Below the pieces are notes generated by a model, which did no database searches, had not been told where the DNA came from, and worked only from the letters and a program-made list of their open reading frames with translations. From Lachnospiraceae bacterium oral taxon 500 (GTDB lineage Bacteria > Bacillota > Clostridia > Lachnospirales > Vallitaleaceae), in the NCBI GenBank assembly GCA_002999035.1, contig CP027241.1, positions 124,001 to 188,000 of the forward strand: DNA of 64,000 nt, written 5' to 3'. A program made the position numbers and the translations under genes. Shown in pieces: positions 34,745-43,827 of the stretch (positions are counted from its first letter, which is position 1; every line of letters begins with the position of its first letter).

Positions 34745-35914
34745 GGTAAGCAAATATTTTTTCAAGCGGCTTAGGCCGACTTCGATCTTAGCGGTGTCAA
34801 TCGGATAGGATAAGCGGATATGCCCCAAGATGCCGAAATCATCCGCCGGTACCACTGCCACAAATTGCTTTTCAAGCAAATCCTTAGCCATTTCCGCCGC
34901 GGTGATGCCGCGCTTAGCCAAAAACTCCCGCACATCCAGCAGCACATAAAACGCCCCGTCCGGTTCCGCAAAACGAACCTGCGGAATGCTTCGCAAATAG
35001 TTTACCATAAACTGCCGCCTTTTGTCAAAAGCCTCATACATAGCCGGAAACTCCGTACTGGAAAAGGCCGCCAGCGCTGCTTTTTGGGTAATGGAATTGA
35101 CATTGGAGGTTTGGTGACTTTGCAGCCGGGTCATAATGGCAATCACTTCTTTCTCTCCGGCCGCATAGCCAAAGCGCCAGCCGGTCATGGCATATGCCTT
35201 AGAAAAACCGTTAAGAACAATGGTGCGCCGGAAAATATCCTCTCCCAGCGAAGCGATGCTGATATGCTTTTTGCCGTTATAAACCAGTTTTTCATAAATT
35301 TCATCGGACAGCACCCACAAATCATGACGAACGGCAAGCTCAGCCAGGCCTCTTAAAACTTCCTCCGGATAAACCGCACCGGTCGGATTGCAGGGGGAAT
35401 TAAAGAGGATTGCCTTGGTTTTCGGTGTAATCAACCGCTCCAGCTTATCAAGGTCAGGCAAATATTTTTCCTCTAAACAGGTCGGCAGAACCACCGGCTG
35501 ACCGCCGGCCATTTTAATCATTTCCGGATAACTCAGCCAATACGGCGCAAATAAAATCACTTCCTCGCCGGGATTTAAAATCGCCTGCAAGGCATTATAA
35601 ATCGCCTGTTTGCCGCCATTGGTAACAATAATCTGATTGGCTGCATACTCCAGATTGTTATCCCTTTTCAGCTTATCGGCCAAAGCCTGACGCAGAGCCG
35701 GGATTCCGGCAGTAGCGGTATATTTGGTAAATCCCCCTTCAACGGCTCCTATCGCCGCCTGTTTAATCGCCGCCGGCGTGTCAAAGTCCGGCTCACCGGC
35801 ACCGAAGCTGATTAAATCCGCTCCGCTGTTTTTTAATTCAGCCGCTCTGGCCGTGATTTCCAATGTCATTGACGGTGCGACCGCCAAAGCTCTTTCGGAA
35901 TATTTTTGCTTCAT
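34739..35914 (-). CDS. Pyridoxal-phosphate aminotransferase (aspartate aminotransferase-like)
   Basis: A 391-residue class I aminotransferase with FGAGEPDFDTP, NSPCNPTGAVY, the PLP lysine in LNGFSKAYAMTGWRFGY, and IRLSYP near the C-terminus. This matches the AspB/AspC type-Ib group making aspartate from oxaloacetate. It is last in the run that starts at 39359. The gene's stop lies inside the arm of the hairpin element. Confidence 0.92.
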   Translation of the reverse strand: MKQKYSERALAVAPSMTLEITARAAELKNSGADLISFGAGEPDFDTPAAIKQAAIGAVEGGFTKYTATAGIPALRQALADKLKRDNNLEYAANQIIVTNGGKQAIYNALQAILNPGEEVILFAPYWLSYPEMIKMAGGQPVVLPTCLEEKYLPDLDKLERLITPKTKAILFNSPCNPTGAVYPEEVLRGLAELAVRHDLWVLSDEIYEKLVYNGKKHISIASLGEDIFRRTIVLNGFSKAYAMTGWRFGYAAGEKEVIAIMTRLQSHQTSNVNSITQKAALAAFSSTEFPAMYEAFDKRRQFMVNYLRSIPQVRFAEPDGAFYVLLDVREFLAKRGITAAEMAKDLLEKQFVAVVPADDFGILGHIRLSYPIDTAKIEVGLSRLKKYLLTV

Positions 35915-35943
35915 ATTATATTGTCCGCCTTTCTGCGATTTTT

Positions 35944-36399
35944 CTATTTCACTCTTACCTTAACCACCGCCTTGCGGATCGGCTCCGGCACGGTCAGCAT
36001 ACAGCCCGGCTTATGCCCGTCCTGCGGCATAAAAATGGCAAACATCCCCTTTTTCACGGTCAGCTTAATCCCTTCCGCCGCCTGATCGTAAAAATAAATA
36101 TCCTTTTCCGTCTTGGCCTCGGTCATCTCTCCCAGCTCCGTCACCGGTGCATAGCCCATGATCTCGCCATTGCCCTCTATTATGTACTGAATGTCAATAT
36201 ACTGCTCATGCGCTTCAAACCGCCCCTTTTCCTTGGAGTTATAGCTCATGACCGCCACAAACACATCTCTTCCGTCCAGCTCATAAGTGCCGTCTTTGAC
36301 CTGGCTGAAATCTGTCTTTTGCAAATATTCCAATCCCATTTTAATCCTTGGACTGAGGTCAAAATATTTTTCCGCTTGGTTTAAAGTATCCAGTATCAT
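35944..36399 (-). CDS. YhcH/YjgK/YiaL family protein
   Basis: A 151-residue cupin-like protein of the DUF386 family, with GRDVFVAVMSYNSKE, FEAHEQYIDIQYIIEG and FAIFMPQDGHKPG supplying His and Glu metal ligands. Relatives include EbgC and sialic-acid catabolism proteins acting as sugar mutarotases or isomerases. It begins 1 base after the upstream flavoprotein gene ends. Confidence 0.88.
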   Translation of the reverse strand: MILDTLNQAEKYFDLSPRIKMGLEYLQKTDFSQVKDGTYELDGRDVFVAVMSYNSKEKGRFEAHEQYIDIQYIIEGNGEIMGYAPVTELGEMTEAKTEKDIYFYDQAAEGIKLTVKKGMFAIFMPQDGHKPGCMLTVPEPIRKAVVKVRVK

Positions 36400-36400
36400 T

Positions 36401-38023
36401 TTATTGATTCCTCCTTATATATGCTTCAATCACTTTTTCCGCCGTCTTAATCCCGTCCATTGCCGCCGACATGATGCCGCCGGCGTAACCGGCTCCCTCG
36501 CCGCAAGGGTAAAGCCCCCGGCAAGCAGGCGACACAAAATCTTCATCCCGCAAAATCCTGACCGGCGAAGAACTTCGCGCCTCCACTCCGGTCAAAAGGG
36601 CATCATCCTGATCAAAGCCCTTTATTTTCCGGCCGAAAGCCGTTATTCCTTCCACCAAAGCCTGATTGATTTCCGGTGAAAAGAGCGTTCGCAGGTCCGC
36701 CGGACAACTCCGGCACTCAAGCGATGATTTCACCCCGCCGATTTGAAAGTTTTCCGTCCGTCCGGCTTTAAAGTCGCCGAAAGTCTCCACCGGCATGGCA
36801 TAATCCCCGCCGCCCAAGCAAAAAGCCGCTTCTTCCAGCCGCCGTTGATAGTCCAGCCCCGCCAACACGCCCGGACCGTAATCTCTTTCATCAATTCCGA
36901 CTAAAATCGCCGAATTGGCATTTTCCAAATCTCTGGCCTGACAGCTCATCCCATTGCAAACCAGCCGCCCCCGCTCAGAAGCGGCGTTGACCACCCGGCC
37001 GCCCGGACACATACAAAAGCTGTATACCCGCCGGCCGTTTTCCGCTTGATGCGTCAGCTTATATTCGGCCGTCGGCAGCCGCCGGTCGCCGGCGTACTGT
37101 CCGTACTGACTGCGGTCAATCAGCTCCTGCCGGTGTTCAATCCTTAGACCGACGGCAAAGGGCTTAGCCTGCATCGCTACGCCTTGCTCCCGGAGCATGG
37201 CGAAGGTGTCCCGGGCGCTGTGGCCGATCGCCAGTATGACGGTTTCCGCCGGGATCTCCTCTCCCGCCTCCGTCAAAACCGCCCTAACTTTTCCCGCTTC
37301 CGTGCAAAGCCGGTCGGCTCTGGTTTCAAAGCGGAACTCGCCGCCCAGTTCTTCAATCCGGCGGCGAAGTGCGGCCACTACCCGAATTAAATAATCCGTA
37401 CCGATATGCGGCTTAGCTTCGTATAAAATATCTTCTTTCGCCCCGCAGCTGACAAAGGCGCGCAGCACTTTCATCCGCCGGCCGCCGCTGTCTTTGACAC
37501 CGGTGTTTAATTTGCCGTCGGAAAAAGTTCCCGCTCCGCCTTCGCCAAACTGGATATTACTGTTTTCCTTTAATTCGCCTGTCCGGTTATAATGCTCTAC
37601 GCTTTGCTGCCTTTTTTCAACCGCTTCCCCGCGTTCCAAAACAAGCGGACAAAAGCCGCATTCCGCTAAAATCAAAGCAGCAAACAGTCCAGCCGGGCCG
37701 CTGCCAATCACCACCGGCCGGCCGCCGGCCGCCCCGGCAATCGCTCTTTGCCCCTCCTCCGCCGAACACGGCAGCCGATACTCTTCCTCGGCATATTCTT
37801 CCACATTTAGCGCCTTTTGCTCGACCTCACTCAGCCGGCGGTTTAATTCCACCGCTAAATGATACACAAATAGAATATTTTTGCGGGCGTCAACCGAGCG
37901 GCGCAAAACCTGACAGGATAAAATCTGTTCTCCCCGCAGCCTCTTGCTTAGAAGTCTGTCCCATTCCTGCTGCGTTACCCGAAAATCCACCCGAAAATCA
38001 CTGATTTTATATTTCATTGCCAC
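36401..38023 (-). CDS. FAD-dependent dehydrogenase (COG2509 type)
   Basis: A 540-residue flavoprotein. The dinucleotide site VVIGSGPAGLFAALILAE at about 105-122 follows an N-terminal 100-residue domain (RVTQQEWDRLLSKRLRG). The middle motifs NIQFGEGGAGTFSDGKLNTG and the closing CGEGAGYAGGIMSAAMDGI are family markers. The reaction is unknown. It overlaps the upstream HI0933-type gene by 17 bases, so the two are translated together. Confidence 0.9.
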   Translation of the reverse strand: MAMKYKISDFRVDFRVTQQEWDRLLSKRLRGEQILSCQVLRRSVDARKNILFVYHLAVELNRRLSEVEQKALNVEEYAEEEYRLPCSAEEGQRAIAGAAGGRPVVIGSGPAGLFAALILAECGFCPLVLERGEAVEKRQQSVEHYNRTGELKENSNIQFGEGGAGTFSDGKLNTGVKDSGGRRMKVLRAFVSCGAKEDILYEAKPHIGTDYLIRVVAALRRRIEELGGEFRFETRADRLCTEAGKVRAVLTEAGEEIPAETVILAIGHSARDTFAMLREQGVAMQAKPFAVGLRIEHRQELIDRSQYGQYAGDRRLPTAEYKLTHQAENGRRVYSFCMCPGGRVVNAASERGRLVCNGMSCQARDLENANSAILVGIDERDYGPGVLAGLDYQRRLEEAAFCLGGGDYAMPVETFGDFKAGRTENFQIGGVKSSLECRSCPADLRTLFSPEINQALVEGITAFGRKIKGFDQDDALLTGVEARSSSPVRILRDEDFVSPACRGLYPCGEGAGYAGGIMSAAMDGIKTAEKVIEAYIRRNQ

Positions 38024-39359
38024 CTCTTTTTTGGCTGATGGCCGTCGCGGCCGCCATCGCCGACGACCATGCCCATTGCAGGTTAAAGCCCCCGCAGTCG
38101 CCGTCTACATCTAAAATTTCACCGATCAGATACAGCCCCGCCGCCTTTTTGGATTCCAGCGTAGCTGCATCCACTTCCCGGCAGGAAATGCCGCCGGCAG
38201 TTACCTGCGCCTGCTGCCATTGATAGGGTTTTTCCGCCTCCAGCTCCAGTTCTGTTAAAAAAGAAACGATTTTATGCTGCTCCTTTTCGCTGATTTCCGC
38301 GGCCGTCTTGCCCGCTGGGATGTCGGTATGTTTTAAGAGCACGCCAACTAAGCGATTGGGCAAAAACATTTCCAGCAGCCGCTCCACGCTGAAGTAGGGC
38401 AAAGTCTTTAACTTTTCCCGCAAAAACCGGGAAACCTCTTCTTTTTCCATTTCCGGCAGAAAATTAACGGCCAGCTTCAAACGCTTGCCCTCCGCCCAAG
38501 CATAGGCAGCCGTCGTTGACAGCAACAGCACCGGCGGCCCCGATACACCGTAAGCGGTAAATAAAAGTTCGCCCCGCTCCCGGCGTAGCACCTGATTTTG
38601 AGCATCATATAAGGTCAGTGCCGCTTCGGTTTTGGTTCCCTGCAAATGCTTATAGTAAGGAAAGGATTTTTCCTGCATAACCAACTGCACAATGGCCGGG
38701 CGCGGCGGAATCAGCGAATGGCCGAGTCCTCCCGCCAGTTCATAACCTTGCCCATCCGAGCCGCTGACAGCATAACTCATGCCGCCGGTGCACAAGATAA
38801 TATCCTGAAAGATTCGGCTTTTCGGCTCCGGAAGCGCCTTATTTTTCGGGAATTTGTCTTTCCCCGATTTATTTTTTTCCGGCCGGTCATTTTCCGCCAA
38901 GTCCTTCTGCCGGTAAAAAACCTGCCAGTTTTCCTTTTTACGCAAAGCCGTTACTTCCGCCCCGTAAATCACTTCAATTCCCAGATATTCCATTTGATAG
39001 AGAAAGGCTTTCACCACGGTCTTGGCTTCCAGCGAATAGGGATATAGCTTGCCGCCTTCCAGTTCGCGGGCAGTAATGCCCAAGCTTTCAAAAACCGCCA
39101 AGGTCTTTTCCACCGGAAAGCGCCGCAAAATACCGCCGGCCAAATTGCCGGAACGGCTGAAATAATGACCGGCCGCCGCCTGCCGGTTCGACAAATTGCA
39201 GCGGCCGTTGCCGGTAATCAGCAGTTTTTTGCCGATTTTATCATTTTTCTCCAGTATGGTAACGGCAAAGCCGGCTCTGGCCAGCAGCACCGCCGCCAAA
39301 AGCCCCGCCGCCCCGCCGCCGATAATCCCAATTTTATAGTTTTTCCATTCCTTATTCAT
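38007..39359 (-). CDS. HI0933-family flavoprotein
   Basis: A 450-residue NAD(P)/FAD oxidoreductase of the HI0933/YhiN family, with IGIIGGGAAGLLAAVLLARA near the start, then DKIGKKLLITGNGRCNLSN and the C-terminal GEILDVDGDCGGFNLQWAW. A lysine-rich insert (about 168-195, with ENDRPEKNKSGKDKFPKNKA) interrupts the core. The ATG at 39357-39359 has AAGGA upstream; an earlier ATG at 39401 lacks one. Physiological role unknown. Confidence 0.88.
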   Translation of the reverse strand: MNKEWKNYKIGIIGGGAAGLLAAVLLARAGFAVTILEKNDKIGKKLLITGNGRCNLSNRQAAAGHYFSRSGNLAGGILRRFPVEKTLAVFESLGITARELEGGKLYPYSLEAKTVVKAFLYQMEYLGIEVIYGAEVTALRKKENWQVFYRQKDLAENDRPEKNKSGKDKFPKNKALPEPKSRIFQDIILCTGGMSYAVSGSDGQGYELAGGLGHSLIPPRPAIVQLVMQEKSFPYYKHLQGTKTEAALTLYDAQNQVLRRERGELLFTAYGVSGPPVLLLSTTAAYAWAEGKRLKLAVNFLPEMEKEEVSRFLREKLKTLPYFSVERLLEMFLPNRLVGVLLKHTDIPAGKTAAEISEKEQHKIVSFLTELELEAEKPYQWQQAQVTAGGISCREVDAATLESKKAAGLYLIGEILDVDGDCGGFNLQWAWSSAMAAATAISQKRGGNEI

Positions 39360-39692
39360 TGAATTCCTTATCTTTTTTAACATCGCTTTTCCGCTCAGCA
39401 AAATCCTCTGCTCTTTTTAGGTAGACAGTACAAACAGCTTAGGCGGAAACGTTAATAAAGTCTTTTATAAACACCGTAATTATATCCTTTTTTCAGGGCT
39501 TCGTCAAATGCTAAGTAATACCGACTGAAATTTTATACCGCCCAAAGGCAAACCGACCCGATCGAAAGATAAAATTTTCGACAAGGTCGGATTATTATTT
39601 TCTTAAATTTTTTAGTTGATTGCCCGCTCCCCCCTGAAAATAAGCCTTGCGGTCTGCGGTTAATCGACCTCAGTCAAGAAAAACGGCGTTAT
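39360..39692. other. Gene-free gap with a weak hairpin
   Basis: No convincing ORF here. CCGACC (39553-39558) and GGTCGG (39585-39590) with inner TCGAAA/TTTTCGA arms form a stem, perhaps the terminator of the MFS gene. Nothing else seen. Confidence 0.4.
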
Positions 39693-40964
39693 TTATATTT
39701 CTTGCAGTGATACTTTCAGCATCCTTGGCAAAAAGAAGGTCAAAACCATTCCGGCAACTGCCAGTACAGCAAAGAGCAAATCCGACCGCACCGGATAATC
39801 CAGCAAGAAGCCGAACAGCAAAATCCCTAACGGCATCAAAAGCTGAGAACTGGTTCCCATCAGGTTGAACACTCGCCCCTGCATTTTGGACGGAATATTT
39901 TTAATCGACCACAAATTAAGCGGAATATTAATCATCCCGATCAATCCGCCCAGCACCGCTAAAAGCGCTGTCAGCATGCCGAAATTAAGCGTATGCGGGA
40001 GCCGCCCGTAAATCAGTCCGGCAATCCCCAGCAGCAAGCCAAACACAACCATAATCAAGCGCCATGCCTGATACATCGGTTTATCCATTTCTTTGCGTCC
40101 GGCTAAAGTGATGCTGACCGCCAAAAGTCCGGCGGCAAAAGCTGCTTCGGCTATACCGTATTCCGTATCGGTCAGCCGAAAAACCTGAATCTGGACAAAG
40201 GGCAGGCCGGCGGTAACACCGGCTATCAAAAAATTGATCAGCATCGAGAAAACCATCAGAAAACTCAGCATCGGGCTGGCTTTGATAAAGTCCAGCCCTT
40301 CCTTAAACATCGTCAGCATGCCGCGCAGACCCGACGAAGCTTCCGGCTGCTCTGCCTCGTCTTTTTCGGTTTTGGGGCTTTCCTGAAACATATAAAAATG
40401 AATGCCGAAAACCAAAAGCAAAGTAATAATTTCAGAAGCGATCTCCAGCGAAATGAAAAGCTCAAAGCTAAGAAGTTGATACAATACCGCTCCCAGCACC
40501 GGTGCTGCAATCATGCAAACCGTCCGCACGATTTGCTTGATCGACAAAATCTGCTGAACATCATCAGCAGCAACCATGTTAACCATTGATGATTCATACG
40601 TTGTTTCCAAGAATAAATCCGCCACCGCCAAAATGGTCAGCAGGATATAAATTAAGCTCAGCCGCGGCAGCAGCGCCGCCCTATCCGCCGCTAAAAACAG
40701 CAAAATCCCGCTTATACTGCATATTTGGGCAGTGATTACGATTTTTTTATGGTTCAGTCGGTCAATGACACTGCCGGTTACCGGCAGCAAGAGCAGAGAA
40801 ACTACCGGCCCGATAATCTGGGAAAAGCCAAAGTTCGAGGCCGAGCCGGTTTCCCGCAGAATCATCAGTCCGATACCAAAACTAAAAATTCCGCTGCCTA
40901 ATTTTCCAAATAAATGACTTATAATAATGTATAATTTTTGTCGTCTTTGCTGTGCTAAGGTCAT
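39693..40964 (-). CDS. MFS transporter
   Basis: A 423-residue protein with about 12 membrane helices and a charged central loop (near 205-220, PKTEKDEAEQPEAS). The layout fits the major facilitator group that includes MFS_3/enterobactin-exporter-like and macrolide-efflux-like carriers. Substrate unknown. It is expressed alone; GGAGG precedes the ATG. Confidence 0.88.
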   Translation of the reverse strand: MTLAQQRRQKLYIIISHLFGKLGSGIFSFGIGLMILRETGSASNFGFSQIIGPVVSLLLLPVTGSVIDRLNHKKIVITAQICSISGILLFLAADRAALLPRLSLIYILLTILAVADLFLETTYESSMVNMVAADDVQQILSIKQIVRTVCMIAAPVLGAVLYQLLSFELFISLEIASEIITLLLVFGIHFYMFQESPKTEKDEAEQPEASSGLRGMLTMFKEGLDFIKASPMLSFLMVFSMLINFLIAGVTAGLPFVQIQVFRLTDTEYGIAEAAFAAGLLAVSITLAGRKEMDKPMYQAWRLIMVVFGLLLGIAGLIYGRLPHTLNFGMLTALLAVLGGLIGMINIPLNLWSIKNIPSKMQGRVFNLMGTSSQLLMPLGILLFGFLLDYPVRSDLLFAVLAVAGMVLTFFLPRMLKVSLQEI

Positions 40965-41167
40965 GATTTTCCTCCTTTAAGATATGCGGCGCTTTCCTTG
41001 GCTCTTCGCCAAGGAAAGTCCTATGTTTGTGAGTTTGTAAAACAGCCGAATGGCGTTTTGACGGGATTTTGTTCGTTTATTATGTCAGGTTTAAAGTTTA
41101 TAATTTCATGCTGCCAACACCGTTTTTACGCTCATTTCCCGCGCAAAAAGATTTCATTTGTTAAGCT

Positions 41168-41716
41168 TTATTCAATACCGATAAAAACTCTTTCATCGTC
41201 CTTTTCATCATAAATATCAACTAATACGCCTTTTTGATCGGCATTGATATATCGTTCCAACTCTTTCGGGTCAACATATTTCATATATTCGGCAAACTCC
41301 GGCGAACTGGCCTGCCCGACTTTCAGTGCGCCTTTGATAAACGGTGCAGCCACGCCCAGCGGCAGCCGCAGATTGACAACCGCCTTGCCCTTTTCCTCCA
41401 CCCGAATTACTAACTTCCGGCCGCTGAACAAGGAAAAGCCGCCTAACACGGATTTCTTTTTGATTTCTTTCCGGCCGCTCTGCTCCGCCGGCAAAACTTC
41501 ATATTCATTTTCCGATAGTTTCACGATTTCCGCGCGCTGCGGCTCTTCTCTTTTAAATGGACGAATCACCGGCAGCCCGGCTGCTTTTCTAATCTTCTGC
41601 TCTTCTCTTTTTTGCTTTTTCTCCAAAATCCGCAGCAACTCCATGCCTTCTTCGGCGGTAATCTTTTTTCGCTCAATCAGCTCCAATATTTTCATTTTTT
41701 TATCATTAACGCTCAT
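41168..41716 (-). CDS. SHOCT-like domain protein
   Basis: A 182-residue soluble protein. Its N-terminal 30 residues (DKKMKILELIERKKITAEEGMELL) resemble the short helical SHOCT-type module, which also ends the DUF2089 protein upstream (ILDRLAKGEITSLEAMELL). A basic linker and a C-terminal domain (LVIRVEEKGKAVVNLRLPLG...) follow. The start at 41714-41716 has GAGGAG inside the previous gene, giving an 11-base overlap, so expression is coupled. Function unknown. Confidence 0.75.
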   Translation of the reverse strand: MSVNDKKMKILELIERKKITAEEGMELLRILEKKQKREEQKIRKAAGLPVIRPFKREEPQRAEIVKLSENEYEVLPAEQSGRKEIKKKSVLGGFSLFSGRKLVIRVEEKGKAVVNLRLPLGVAAPFIKGALKVGQASSPEFAEYMKYVDPKELERYINADQKGVLVDIYDEKDDERVFIGIE

Positions 41717-42104
41717 CTCTATTCTCCTCATCATATTCTTCCAGCAGTTCCATTGCTTCCAGACTGGTAATTTCTCCCTTAGCCAGCCGGTCTAAGATTT
41801 TCTCCTTTTCTTTTTCCGGTGTGTCAGCCGCTTCCTCCACCGAATAACCCAGCGCTTCAATCACCTGGTCAAGATTACGCCGGACGGTCGGATAGGAGAT
41901 ACCCAGTTCCTTTTCAATTTCCTTGATGTTGCCCCGTTTTTTAATAAAGACTTCAATAAAATATTTCTCTTCCCTACTTAAATAAGAAAACTTATCCAAT
42001 TCAAACTCGCCGCTTAAGCTGGTATCACAGCTGTCGCAATGCAGCTTAACCACCTGCATCTTACTGCCGCAAATCGGGCATTTGCCCAGTACTATTTTCG
42101 CCAT
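41706..42104 (-). CDS. DUF2089 family zinc-ribbon/HTH regulator
   Basis: A 132-residue protein with a zinc ribbon (CPICG ... CDSCD), a helix-turn-helix (NIKEIEKELGISYPTVRRNLDQVI) and a short SHOCT-like end. DUF2089 proteins are probable transcription regulators, usually beside the membrane or envelope genes they control. The ATG at 42102-42104 follows GGAAGGAG; an upstream ATG at 42221 adds 39 unlikely residues. A perfect-consensus promoter lies 80 bases upstream. Confidence 0.85.
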   Translation of the reverse strand: MAKIVLGKCPICGSKMQVVKLHCDSCDTSLSGEFELDKFSYLSREEKYFIEVFIKKRGNIKEIEKELGISYPTVRRNLDQVIEALGYSVEEAADTPEKEKEKILDRLAKGEITSLEAMELLEEYDEENRDER

Positions 42105-42186
42105 TTTCGCTCCTTCCCTTCTTTTCGATCTATCCTGAATCCATCTCATTGGCCTTGGTTTTAGTTTCATTTCTTTTGATGTTGTT

Positions 42187-42215
42187 ATTATAATCCATTC
42201 TCTTAAATTTGTCAA
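42187..42215 (-). promoter_or_regulatory. Consensus promoter of the DUF2089 pair
   Basis: On the minus strand TTGACA (42215-42210) and TATAAT (42192-42187) with an exact 17-base spacer. Confidence 0.85.
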
Positions 42216-42794
42216 TAGCAAAATTAAAAATATTAATATCTAAATTAATTAAATCAATCTTGCTTTATTTTTCTTGTTTTTATTAATGCTCAAATTGATT
42301 TGTTTAAGTTTTTTCTTCGATTTGTTTAATCCGTCTCTTGCCCTTGACTTTATTTTTATAATTTATCCCTTCATTTTTTTAAGAAAAATATTAATATCTC
42401 AATGCTGCAACTTTCTTTCTTGCCTTTTTCTGTTTCTTGCTCCGCTTTCCCTGCCCAAAGACCTCGCCTGTCTGCCGGTGCGCTTCGTTTTTCTGCCGGC
42501 TGCTTCGTTTTTCTGCCGGTACACTCATTTTCTGTCAGCGGCTACGTCTTTCCGCCGGTACGTTTTCTGTCAGCAGCCCTACTATGAACAAAGCCTTTTC
42601 CACATACGACAAGGCTTTTTCCAATAAAAAGGCGGCTCTAACGAACGGGAATACTCCCTTCATTAGAGTCGCCTGTTTGGTATCATTGCGATAACTCCGT
42701 TATAATTTCAACAATAATTTTTATCTTCTGTGCCTGTTCCTGAAAAACACACTAAAAATTTTACAGCTGCATGATAAACTTCAGTTTATCTTTC
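42216..42794. repeat. Gene-free stretch with two kinds of short repeats
   Basis: AAAAATATTAATATCT occurs twice (42226-42241, 42384-42399). From 42471 to about 42580 a 20-base unit of the form TTCTGCCGGnnnnnTTCGTTT is repeated about six times with decay. Plus-strand ORFs across it are of low complexity and unlikely to be genes. A hairpin near 42629-42672 (CTCTAACGAACGGGAA / TTCATTAGAG region) may be a terminator. Confidence 0.5.
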
Positions 42795-43199
42795 TCATCT
42801 GGCTTTCGCAGGTTTCTTTTCCGGAAGCTCCGTATACATACCATCCAGAAGTTCCAGAACAAGCGCCGTATCTTCAAATCTATCAAATACATGCATCAGT
42901 GTCTTTGAGCCTTCATACGGATAACGCAATTCGGAATCCGCAAGTAGCCTGTCTGATGTCGGCGTTCTCTTCAAAAACAGTTCATTATCGCCAATGTCAC
43001 CTATCAGCTTACCATTGAGGTATACAAGATATCCGCCCATCATGGATTTTATGACAATATCACCTGCTGCGGAAAAAACCTCACGAACAAATTCATTAAA
43101 TTCATTCACTATGATTACCTCCTTCAAATTGTCTGCGACAACATCCGGAACAGAATATACTTTTCTGTCTCCATCAGCACTTATTACTACTTTCTTCAT
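42795..43199 (-). CDS. TfoX N-terminal domain protein
   Basis: A 134-residue protein. From about residue 38 (REVFSAAGDIVIKSMMGGYLVYLNGKLIGDI...) it matches the TfoX/Sxy N-terminal domain. The first 35 residues (VVISADGDRKVYSVPDVVADNL) are extra. TfoX proteins regulate competence in proteobacteria; short stand-alone versions in Bacillota have no known role. It is the most downstream of a run of seven AT-rich minus-strand genes. Confidence 0.75.
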   Translation of the reverse strand: MKKVVISADGDRKVYSVPDVVADNLKEVIIVNEFNEFVREVFSAAGDIVIKSMMGGYLVYLNGKLIGDIGDNELFLKRTPTSDRLLADSELRYPYEGSKTLMHVFDRFEDTALVLELLDGMYTELPEKKPAKAR

Positions 43200-43225
43200 C
43201 TATGTTACCTTCAAAATTCTTAAAT

Positions 43226-43771
43226 TTATCTTTCATTTTCAAAAATCTCTGCTATCTTTTCAAATGTATTGCCGTTTCTAATTGTAATTTTCTTATAAAA
43301 ATCTTGCTTCATTAATTTTTTATGGTAGGTAGTTTTCAGGTATTCCGACTCATCATATTTCCCCCAGAATACGGCGTGTTTCCCGACATACACTATTTCA
43401 TTATGAAATGTAGATTTATCTATAAAGTCAAGAATATCAGATTTATCCAAGTTGCACGAAAAGAATAAAACATCTCTTCTTGCCAGCTCTCCCTCCCACC
43501 AGTCAGGCAATCCTGCTCTTTCTTCTAAATACTCTTCTCTAGTGATTAAAGCAAAAGGGATAGAAAAGTCGTAGTTACTTTCTAACACATATGTTATTTT
43601 CGCGATACAACTTTCCCAGTTTTGGGCACTACTGAAAAACAAATTTCCACTGTTGATATAAGAATCAACAGCTTCAAATCCCTCATTTAACAATAATTCT
43701 TTCAAATCACTCATTGATACTTTATTCTTGCCACCCACATTTACGCCACGCAATAAAAGTATATATCTCAA
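43226..43771 (-). CDS. DUF1697 family protein
   Basis: A 181-residue protein opening with MRYILLLRGVNVGGKNKVSM and SYINSGNLFF, the hallmark of DUF1697. Members are widespread and uncharacterised; the fold suggests binding rather than an enzyme. It lies 26 bases before the TfoX-like gene. Just upstream is a truncated copy of the hairpin-rich repeat (43785-43822). Confidence 0.88.
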   Translation of the reverse strand: MRYILLLRGVNVGGKNKVSMSDLKELLLNEGFEAVDSYINSGNLFFSSAQNWESCIAKITYVLESNYDFSIPFALITREEYLEERAGLPDWWEGELARRDVLFFSCNLDKSDILDFIDKSTFHNEIVYVGKHAVFWGKYDESEYLKTTYHKKLMKQDFYKKITIRNGNTFEKIAEIFENER

Positions 43772-43784
43772 CTAACTGACCTCC

Positions 43785-43822
43785 ACAAATTCTAAGTCGA
43801 AGCATGCAAGCATAAAGGAATC
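43785..43822 (-). repeat. Truncated copy of the cassette-type repeat
   Basis: On the minus strand ATTCCTTTATGCTTGC then GCTTC and TTAGAATTTG matches the start-codon-side end of the two full repeats at 45853-46015 and 47146-47276. It lies directly before the DUF1697 ATG. Confidence 0.6.
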
Positions 43823-43827
43823 ATGGT

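Noticed and set aside
42274-42694. Plus-strand ORFs rich in Phe, Leu and Cys
   Set aside because: Low-complexity readings of AT-rich and 20-base-repeat DNA, without ribosome sites or family resemblance.
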